Below, in pieces: positions 59,101 through 64,000 of a stretch of DNA of 64,000 nt. A program made the position numbers and the translations under genes. The stretch's first letter is position 1, and every line of letters starts with the position of its first letter. Below the pieces are notes generated by a model, which saw only the letters and a program-made list of their open reading frames with translations, had not been told where the DNA came from and did not search any database. The DNA lies in assembly GCA_029204225.1 (NCBI GenBank), contig CM055100.1, positions 63,061,141 to 63,125,140 on the forward strand, given 5' to 3'. Source of the stretch: Diphasiastrum complanatum (taxonomy: Eukaryota; Streptophyta; Lycopodiopsida; Lycopodiales; Lycopodiaceae).

Positions 59101-62100
59101 AAAGTGTATCAGCTTCCACATTGGCATATACTGAATTCAAAAATGATGCAGAAGGTAGACCTTCTCATGTGCTTCTCCTTCATCAATGATTGCTTCAACA
59201 AGTACTGAAGACTTCTATGAATAGTTTTTATCAGGAAATCATGTCGAAGTACGTAATGCTTCCATGTTTTTAGTGCATGTATCATGATTAGTAATTCCTT
59301 TTGGTTTATGTCACACTTTATCTCAAAAGCACCCCTAAACTGCGATTATGAAAACCAACTGCATGACCTTCTTGTATGTGTGATGCATCAATATTCGTTC
59401 CACTAGCATCGACTGCAACTAAGAATGGTTCACATATGGACAATAAGCACTGGCCCATTAGATAGAGCTTTCTTGAAGTTTCTATTCGGGTTGTTCCTAG
59501 AGCTTTTCAATAAATTCTTTTCAGTAACCAACAAAGCGTAGCAGGTGTACTTGTATGACCAAATGCAGCAATGGGATACTCATAAGGACCAATAGTTATG
59601 AAAGCATTTTTGTACATTTTTGGGTACCACATACTTATAGTAAACAAATTTCAAGTGGCTCCCATAACTGAGAAGAAAATACCATCTATGCGTGGAATTA
59701 AAACTTGTTTCTGCTTCACTTTAATCTTGTGACATGCCTTATGATCTATCTACACACATTCTAAAAGAACCACCTTATGAGGATAAGAAGATAAATAGGT
59801 CCAATAAGTCCTTTTTCCTATGGCATGTGAATCTGCTGCAAAGCCAAACTTGTATGATATGGAGGATGACAGGCAGGTACTCCTGGAACATATATATATG
59901 GTCTTCTTATCTAAGTTTGAAATTTTGGGAGCTTTTTCATGAAACAATGATAGAATCACTTCAAGAACTTCATACATTCTGTCTATTAGATTTTCCTCAT
60001 GGTTGTCTTCTTGAGCGAAATTGAGGAACTTACACATTACTTGATTGCTGTCACCCCCTGGAGATGATCAATCATGGACAAAGTCTCTTCACTCCCATGA
60101 GCTCACATCTGAGAATACTTTTACTGATGCCTGAAATAGAAACTGTCAGTGATGCTGTCGTGCAGAGAGTAACCTTAACCTTTACGGAATTCCCAACATC
60201 ATATTGACGCTACTTCTTAGTTCAGCTAGAGATTTAATCTAATCAACAGAACCTGCTTATGAACTTAAGCATTTCCTAATGTCGGGAAAACTTGTGCCTC
60301 ATCATTATCACAAGATTCTTGGGATGCAAGCGATGTTTCTTGATTAAATAAAGCAACTCTATATCACAAGCCAATCTCCAGAAACAAAATCATGTGAAGA
60401 GCCTTCATTAAAAGGAATAAAGCTTGCTTATCGGGATGCCACCTAAAGTGCAACTTATTATACATGACTTAACATACTAGATTTGGATTAAACACAAACG
60501 TATAGCAATCATTGATTATCAACATAAAATGTAAAATTTCTGGAAGGGAGCTTGGCTTTTTCACATTTACAACTCATAAGCTGACTTACTATTGTCTCCC
60601 TGCTGGGAGCACACGAGCACACGAGGGTAGGTGGTGCTATTACCTAGCGCACTAGCCTCCCTGTGGGTTGGTAGTAACTGACCTACAAATAGATGAACTA
60701 GGTCCAGCACCGACCCAGTTATCGAGTAAATTGTAATGCAATGACTTAGGACTACAACGATGTACATGTGAGTTGACATTTTGTAATTGTTAGATAAATA
60801 GATAGCACAGAAATATGCCGTGGGGTACATTATAGAACAAAATAGACATTGCACTCCAGCACCCTTCTCTTTGTCTATTTTGTTTTCCATAACACCTAGC
60901 AAACTTTATTTTTTTTCAAATTTCTCTTTGCTGATTGACCTGTGTTTTCTGTAAGTGGTATATAGCACTGAAGCAGCCTTTTTAGCCAGCTGAACACAAC
61001 TTTGATCGTCGTAGTAAAGTGTTGGTGGTGCTACCAGCTACGACTTGTCTATGCGGTATAAGACACTGAAATACGTTTTTTGGTCAGCCAAATACAACTT
61101 TGATTGTCATAGTTAAGTGTTGGTGCTACCTCCTGCAACTGCACAAGTTCAAGGATTCTTTTCCACCATATAGCTTCTCAAGCCAATTTTATATATGACA
61201 AGGCTTTTGTTGGCTGCTACTTGCTGCACCAAGAAATCGCTTCTGAGACCAAATTGAATGCATACCCTATTGTTGATGTTCGATTATCATTGTTGTTGGC
61301 CCTTGTATCTTCAGCTCATGTTCATCATGATATTCAAATTGTAGATCACCGATTCATTTTTTTAATCAGAAGAGGAATGTATTCGATCTTATGAAGCTTA
61401 AACTTTTGCTTATCATTTATATGAGATTGGATCTGTTTTTTCATTTTTATGGCAATTTTGAATCTTTGTGTAGTGATGCATTGAAGAAACTTTGAGAGTG
61501 CAGTTGTTGTCTTGAAATTCTGAGAGTGGGCTACATGAAGCAAAGATGTTTTTTTTTCCATATTTTGTTTCAATCACTTGGGTCATGGATGTAATCCTAC
61601 AATTAGACTTTTAAGGTCATGTTCTTCCCTTTTACGGAAAATATTCGTCATTTATTAGTGACTGATCAAAAGCGTTGCAATGGAATCTCTTTCTTTTTGA
61701 CTGCAAGCATGCATATTAAATCGTAATACAATTTCTCTATTTGTAAACGAAATTGCTTGTGAGCAGGATTTTGAGGCTTTGACACCAAATTTGCTGGCAC
61801 GAACAATTGAGACTGTTGAAGGAGGTGGCATCGTGCTCTTGCTGCTCAGCTCATTAAAATCACTCAGTAGTCTATTTACTTTGACAATGGTAGGGTTGTA
61901 AGTTCGTATATTTGTTTGCAAGCTTCTTCATTGTGCATTTTCCTATGTCGATGTTATCTTCCAGATTTCACTTTATTACATACAAATTTTTGCTGTTTTA
62001 CGAATAATCGAATCTGCAAGCCATTGATCGTTACGGCAATTTGGTTGTTGAGAAAAAGAATGTGTTTTCATACTGCAGTTTTTTTGTTCTATTCTTTTTG

Positions 62101-64000
62101 TGCAGGATGTTCATGCTAGGTTTCGTACGGAATCGCACACAGATGTAACTGGTCGCTTTAATGAGCGTTTTATTTTGTCTCTTGCTTCCTGCAAGGCTTG
62201 TGTTGTCATGGATGATGAACTCAATATTCTCCCCATATCATCACATATTCGTGCAATTGTTCCCCTACCAGTTTCAGAGGTCAGCTACTACTACTTTCTT
62301 TATATGGCCCCAAGGCTACTTCCCCAAATCTGTGATCCTCTAAACTAGTTTAATAAGTTTTCTGCGCATGCATCAGTATGTTTTGTATTGCACTAGCTAT
62401 TATGTCCTTGATTATTTTCATGTTAATCATTTTGATCCACAGGGTGAAGAAGGCTTAACGGAAGCAGAAAAGGATTTAAAAGGTCTCAAGGAATCCTTGT
62501 GCGATACGCAACCTGCTGGATCTTTAGTTACCAAGTGTCGAACTCTAGATCAGGTTTGCTGTTAAAAGTAAAGACTCCAAGTCAATTCTTTCATGAATTG
62601 TTTTTTCTGTTTGGTATATTAGCTCTGAGTTTTCTTTGACAGGCAAAAGCTGTGGTCACATTTCTGGACGCTATTTCTGAGAAGACATTGCGAAGTACAG
62701 TTGCATTGACTGCTGCTCGTGGCCGTGGAAAATCCGCTGCATTAGGACTTGCTGTAGCAGGTGCTGTTGCATTTGGGTATGTGTTCTCCTCAGAATCTTA
62801 CATCACTCTACTCCAACCATGTCATTGCTGAGTTAAGGTTACATCAGGGTACTTAAGCACCATCGGCACACTGATAGATTGAGAATCGAGGTGGTCTAAT
62901 TTGCCGCTTGTTCTGTTTCATATATGTCCGAGGATCCATTGTTTCACATATATTTCTGTTACGTGTGGTTGAGATGTGTTGTAATATAACCAAATGTTTT
63001 GATTTCAGATATGCAAACATATTCGTAACTGCACCGAGCCCAGAGAACTTGAAGACCTTTTTTGAGTTTGTTTTCAAAGGATTTGATGCTATAGATTATA
63101 AGGTGATTCAACTTGTTTCTTTAGTTTTGTTGTTCTAAGAGTGCATCTAGTGTGCAGTAAAGTTGTGGACATGTGATCAGGTCATTTCTTGATGTTCTAT
63201 GTACTTGAAGTTCAGTAATTCATCACGATCCCAAAGTACTAGATAATCACATAAGGTATTTTATCTGGTCACTTAGTAGGCCTTTGTGGGGGGGCTTGCA
63301 AGAATGTTCACTGCAATCCCTTCTTGAGATTTTGCTGGATAGTCATCATGGTTTGTCATTTTGCTGCTCTTTTATGCTCATTTTCTTGTTATTCTTATGG
63401 TGTATTCATAATCATTTGTGCACTGTGACTTTTTGGAGTCCAGCCACAAGTACTCAGTTCTAACGGATGTGCATGCAATAGACTTCTACACCTTTAGGAC
63501 ATGTGGCGACTGATTATGTGGCAACAATAGCATCTTTCCATAGCACTTTTATTGACATTTTTCTGTAAGGGGGAAGAGAACTTAAAAGTGTGTTCTCCAT
63601 AGCTATGGTGGAATGCGAGTCTGGACTTATTGTTGGATTTGTAAAACATTCTTGCCTGTGACTTCTGCATCCATGTGATCTCGGCTTTTTGAATGACATG
63701 GGTCCTCACCACTTGCAGGAGCACTTGGACTACGATCTTGTCGAAAGCACAAATCCAGCATTCAACAAAGCAATTGTGCGGGTGAATATCTTTCATCAGC
63801 ATCGGCAGACAATCCAGGTTGATCCTTTTTCAAGACTGTGTTGTATGTGTATATCGATTGTAGATTCTTTGGTTTAAATAGGTTAGCTAGGTTGAAAAGC
63901 TGTAACATAGGCCTAGGCTGTCTGTGTTGCTACGAAGCCTCAGAATTTTACAATGTTATTTGACAATTATGTGCAGTATATTCAGCCTCAAGATCACGAA
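38094..64000 (+). CDS. NAT10: RNA cytidine acetyltransferase NAT10/Kre33, exons 1-10 (continues past window)
   Basis: The enzyme uses ATP and acetyl-CoA to make N4-acetylcytidine in 18S rRNA and tRNA and acts in the nucleolus. Exons: 38094-38198, 38825-38916, 56588-56759, 61767-61889, 62106-62279, 62443-62553, 62643-62776, 63009-63102, 63719-63817, 63977-beyond 64000. All introns are GT-AG and all phases join (about 376 codons here; the family has about 1030). The N-terminus [20 protein letters not shown] is diagnostic. The helicase-like ATPase Walker [15 protein letters not shown], is in exon 7. The acetyltransferase domain lies outside the window. Intron 2 (17.7 kb) and intron 3 (5.0 kb) are filled with transposons. 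No in-frame stop was seen, so the gene is probably functional. Confidence 0.95.
38349..38800 (+). repeat. imperfect ~85-bp tandem repeat in NAT10 intron 1
   Basis: GATGCTGC recurs at about 38350, 38421, 38503, 38593, 38679 and 38764 (spacing 71-90 bp). Each is followed by ATAAGT or similar, then TTTGCAATTTCAACTTGTT and TAACTTT-TAGCTTCTAGG-like words. Six units make up most of the intron. Confidence 0.85.
38825..38916 (+). CDS. NAT10: NAT10 exon 2
   Basis: Acceptor ACATTGCAG, then [20 protein letters not shown] and [10 protein letters not shown]; donor GTATGC. It ends two bases into a codon (AG), which joins C of exon 3 to make Ser. Confidence 0.95.
38917..40642. other. NAT10 intron 2, left part
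   Basis: Holds one copy of a 38-bp repeat (39128-39165) also found at 55329 and 55561. A poly-A and poly-C rich stretch spans 39460-39615. An imperfect duplication lies near 39680-39790 (GAATGCTCACCAGA occurs twice). A (CT)n tract of about 28 bp is near 40281. The last few hundred bases are probably the 3' part of the hAT remnant. No gene. Confidence 0.4.
40643..42895 (-). pseudogene. hAT transposase (DUF659 plus dimerisation domain), multi-exon, 5' end lost
   Basis: Exon-like pieces on the minus strand: about 42890-42816 ([12 protein letters not shown], donor GTAAAT), 42688-42470 ([40 protein letters not shown]), 42343-42014 ([40 protein letters not shown]), about 41915-41706 ([20 protein letters not shown]), about 41690-41490 ([20 protein letters not shown]), 41400-41213 ([19 protein letters not shown], the hAT dimerisation motif), and 41109-40643 (acidic tail). 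The TDNASN and [13 protein letters not shown] blocks define DUF659 hAT transposases. A frameshift near 42510 breaks it. The BED start is missing because Gypsy C sequence abuts at about 42895. Confidence 0.85.
42896..44336 (+). pseudogene. Gypsy (element C) integrase and chromodomain, inverted half
   Basis: Integrase: [96 protein letters not shown]-terminal region: [29 protein letters not shown]. Chromodomain: [20 protein letters not shown], stop at about 44315. There is a stop at 43123-43125 and frameshifts near 43535 and 44090. The 3' LTR follows at 44337. RT and RNase H are absent at the left, where hAT sequence abuts. The other half of the element is on the opposite strand at 45273-48821. 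Confidence 0.9.
44337..44810 (+). repeat. Gypsy C LTR (3' LTR, inverted half)
   Basis: 474 bp, TGTTACGACTTAGTC to GGTTGTTCACA. It is the inverted match of 48349-48821. The next bases, CAAAC (44811-44815), pair with CAAAT on the far side as a 5-bp target duplication with one change. Confidence 0.92.
44811..45272 (+). pseudogene. Copia (element E) integrase fragment, inverted half
   Basis: Begins in the middle of the Copia integrase: [52 protein letters not shown], stop at 45016-45018, [20 protein letters not shown]. It then jumps, by internal deletion, to the linker before RT ([18 protein letters not shown]). The first residues continue exactly where the minus-strand copia E stops at 48822 (HTDLCGPMQ), so the two pieces were one gene split by Gypsy C and later inverted. 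Confidence 0.88.
45273..47612 (-). pseudogene. Gypsy (element C) gag, protease and RT start
   Basis: Minus strand from the right: gag start near 47605 ([20 protein letters not shown]), capsid ([57 protein letters not shown]), zinc knuckle [13 protein letters not shown], protease [20 protein letters not shown] with DIVLG, and RT ([58 protein letters not shown]). RT ends abruptly after VMPF at about 45273, the inversion junction. A 20-bp tandem duplication near 46960-46995, several shifts and a stop in RT (near 45320) show decay. Confidence 0.9.
48349..48821 (-). repeat. Gypsy C 5' LTR
   Basis: 473 bp; on the minus strand TGTTACGACTCAGTC to GGTTGTTCACA. The primer site follows on the minus strand (TTAGTATCAGAGCC, a degraded tRNA-Met site). 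ATTTG at 48822-48826 (CAAAT on the minus strand) is the target duplication. Confidence 0.92.
48822..50098 (-). pseudogene. Copia (element E) gag, zinc knuckle, protease and GAG-pre-integrase
   Basis: Gag: [58 protein letters not shown], ending in a stop at about 49731. Then the zinc knuckle [14 protein letters not shown], the protease [20 protein letters not shown] with an intact D-S-G, and GAG-pre-integrase [20 protein letters not shown] and [19 protein letters not shown]. It stops at HTDLCGPMQ, where the Gypsy C LTR interrupts it. The continuation is at 44811 on the other strand. Confidence 0.9.
50099..50833 (-). other. Copia E leader with repeated motif and primer site
   Basis: A pyrimidine-rich leader built of many imperfect repeats around CACCTGTC, CTCAGAT and CTGCCGCCCTCAGATCTG (50165-50790). 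The plus-strand GCTCTAATATCA at 50822-50833 is a degraded form of the tRNA-Met primer site. Confidence 0.7.
50834..51232 (-). repeat. Copia E 5' LTR
   Basis: 399 bp; on the minus strand it begins TGTTAGGAATTAATG and ends GAATTCTATCA at the primer site. Same LTR family as copia A. Confidence 0.8.
51233..53259. other. non-coding region of an LTR element or intron
   Basis: No convincing ORF over 2 kb. It contains the hairpin array at 51937-52182. Near 53065-53135 the word GGAATTCTACATC and close relatives recur several times. Because a polypurine tract and LTR follow at 53305-53314, this may be the interior of a non-coding LTR retroelement. Confidence 0.4.
51937..52182 (+). repeat. five-unit hairpin array
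   Basis: Units start AGGTTRT at 51937, 51994, 52041, 52092 and 52145 (spacing 47-57 bp). Each has a stem around a conserved AGCCT: TTGTTGATT/AATCAACAA (unit 1, long loop), GTTGTTT/AAACAAC (2), TTGTTGTTT/AAATAACAA with one G-T pair (3), GTTGT+TTT with a small bulge (4), TATTGATT/AATCAATA (5). The stem sequences differ while pairing is kept. Confidence 0.75.
53260..53313 (+). other. perfect palindrome and hairpin containing a polypurine tract
   Basis: 53260-53286 is a palindrome: GTTAACATTGTTA, T, TAACAATGTTAAC. 53288-53311 is a hairpin CCCCCTTAA, loop ACATTG, TTAAGGGGG. The 3' arm is most of the polypurine tract AAGGGGGAG (53305-53313) that primes plus-strand synthesis just before the LTR. 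Confidence 0.8.
53314..53536 (+). repeat. LTR start (3' LTR), truncated
   Basis: Begins TGTTAGAGTTAATATTC directly after the polypurine tract. It resembles the copia B LTR start. It is cut off at about 53536, where a minus-strand Copia RNase H begins. Confidence 0.65.
53537..54360 (-). pseudogene. Copia (element F) RT end and RNase H
   Basis: Minus strand: [20 protein letters not shown] and [20 protein letters not shown] (RT C-terminus), [79 protein letters not shown]. These are the tail of Copia pol. Gag, protease, integrase and most of RT are missing, because the leader and primer site lie only 0.6 kb upstream: a large internal deletion. Confidence 0.85.
54361..54960 (-). other. Copia F leader and primer site
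   Basis: Non-coding. The plus strand GGCTTTGATACCA near 54942-54954 gives TGGTATCAAAGCC on the minus strand, a tRNA-Met primer site. LTR-like sequence should start just to the right, but its limits are not clear. Confidence 0.6.
54961..56587. other. NAT10 intron 2, right part with a ~232-bp duplication
   Basis: Copia F LTR remnant at first, then intron. CTATGTAGGATGAAGTTGATGG (shown only in part) at 55329 recurs at 55561, and TAGATA(G/C)TATCCTAG recurs near 55407 and 55645, so a segment of about 232 bp is duplicated in tandem. The same word occurs at 39128 on the other side of the TE cluster. No gene. Confidence 0.5.
56588..56759 (+). CDS. NAT10: NAT10 exon 3
   Basis: Acceptor GTCTACAG, then [40 protein letters not shown] and [10 protein letters not shown]; donor GTTTGT. 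Phase 2 in and 0 out, matching exons 2 and 4. It stands alone, 17.7 kb from exon 2 and 5.0 kb from exon 4. Confidence 0.95.
56760..58130. other. NAT10 intron 3, with LINE-like repeated fragments
   Basis: On the minus strand [10 protein letters not shown] (near 57210) and [10 protein letters not shown] (near 57440) echo the LINE block RLSWFSQAS. They lie in segments of about 215-230 bp that both contain CCCAAGCTAT. AAGGATCATAGCTATTGTGA near 57020 also recurs, altered, near 57108. Probably decayed, locally duplicated LINE sequence. No intact ORF. Confidence 0.35.
58131..58227 (+). repeat. LTR fragment related to gypsy A
   Basis: CTCACACTGGGCTAGGAGGG, GGGTGGATCAG and TTTGCCTTCTACGTGG match the right part of the gypsy A LTR in order, ending CTAACA. 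The left part may extend further but is too diverged to place. No internal region follows, so it is a solo or truncated LTR. Confidence 0.7.
58228..58620 (+). mobile_element. LINE 3' fragment
   Basis: Starts in the ORF2 C-terminus ([15 protein letters not shown], stop), comparable with VARITSFYS of copy i, and runs into a LINE-like 3' UTR (ACTTTCTTTATTGTTATCGG, GTTTATATGCTCCCA, as at 12800-12840). The terminal stem-loop was not found. The right end is approximate. Confidence 0.65.
58621..59049. other. intron sequence, no gene seen
   Basis: No supported coding or repeat structure. Confidence 0.35.
59050..59760 (-). pseudogene. Gypsy RT-RNase H fragment
   Basis: Minus strand, several frames: [13 protein letters not shown] (RT block), [37 protein letters not shown] followed by [12 protein letters not shown], then [20 protein letters not shown] and [12 protein letters not shown]. 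These match the RT connection and RNase H of Ty3/Gypsy elements (TDAS...[23 protein letters not shown]). Internally deleted and full of stops. Confidence 0.75.
59761..60956. other. intron sequence, probable decayed LTR element
   Basis: A minus-strand frame at 59750-60037 stays open for 95 codons without a recognisable domain and may belong to the Gypsy fragment. 60560-60900 is LTR-like in composition, but no boundaries were found. Confidence 0.3.
60957..61152. repeat. imperfect 98-bp tandem duplication
   Basis: GGTATATAGCACTGAAGCAG (60957) and GGTATAAGACACTGAAATAC (61055) start two units. Both contain CAACTTTGAT(C/T)GTC and TAAGTGTTGG-like words followed by GTGCTACC. Confidence 0.8.
61153..61766. 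other. NAT10 intron 3, right end
   Basis: AT-rich intron with a normal acceptor TGTGAGCAG before exon 4. Nothing else seen. Confidence 0.5.
61767..64000 (+). CDS. NAT10: NAT10 exons 4-10
   Basis: Compact part of the gene with ordinary introns (111-616 bp, apart from intron 9 at 159 bp). Exon 4: [20 protein letters not shown]. Exon 5: [20 protein letters not shown] and [16 protein letters not shown]. Exon 6: [19 protein letters not shown]. Exon 7: [20 protein letters not shown] (Walker A). Exon 8: [20 protein letters not shown]. Exon 9: [20 protein letters not shown]. Exon 10 starts YIQPQDHE and runs off the window. Exon coordinates are in the gene entry. Confidence 0.95.

Noticed and set aside
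60567-60902. 111-codon minus-strand ORF as a conserved gene
   Set aside because: No recognisable domain; composition and setting look like LTR or intron sequence.

Overview
This is a plant nuclear-genome window, dominated by transposable elements, that contains parts of two conserved single-copy genes. The plant call rests on Copia and chromodomain Gypsy elements with initiator-Met tRNA primer sites, on BED/DUF659 hAT transposases, on telo-box promoter motifs, and on plant-type HUB/BRE1 and NAT10 exons. Very long TE-filled introns and an unusual LINE family would fit a large-genome plant, perhaps a non-seed vascular plant such as a fern; that last step is inference.

Two genes face away from each other. 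On the minus strand, 19661-21645 holds the first four coding exons of a HUB1/HUB2 (BRE1-like) histone H2B ubiquitin ligase. Its next exon is not in the window, so everything from 1 to 19660 would lie in one intron if the gene is intact. On the plus strand, exons 1-10 of an RNA cytidine acetyltransferase (NAT10/Kre33) run from 38094 past the right edge. Its intron 2 is about 17.7 kb and intron 3 about 5.0 kb, both swollen by transposons. All ten exons keep phase and show no stop.

The left 19.6 kb can be read as strata. A plus-strand Copia (B) was split by a hAT-like element (2200-17819, 8-bp target duplication with 7/8 match). The hAT holds a (CT)n tract next to a head-to-tail array of four LINE copies (10070-17470). 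A chromodomain Gypsy (A, 4404-10069, both LTRs) sits at the tract/LINE junction. A second Copia (A) abuts copia B at 1686/1687.

The middle (22-38 kb) has Copia remnants, a near full-length minus-strand LINE (29202-33989) bracketed by long (GA)n tracts, and many microsatellites. NAT10 intron 2 holds a multi-exon hAT transposase remnant, a Copia (E) interrupted by a Gypsy (C) and then broken by an inversion, and a further Copia remnant (F). Intron 3 holds LTR, LINE and Gypsy fragments.

The most interesting signals concern the LINE family. Copies start at (CT)n/(TC)n tracts, including their own tails. They share a 3'-terminal stem-loop with compensatory base changes. Their ORF2 C-termini carry QxxIxxFF motifs that look like PCNA-interacting (PIP) boxes. 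A five-unit hairpin array (51937-52182) with compensatory stem changes and a hairpin around a polypurine tract (53288-53313) are also notable.
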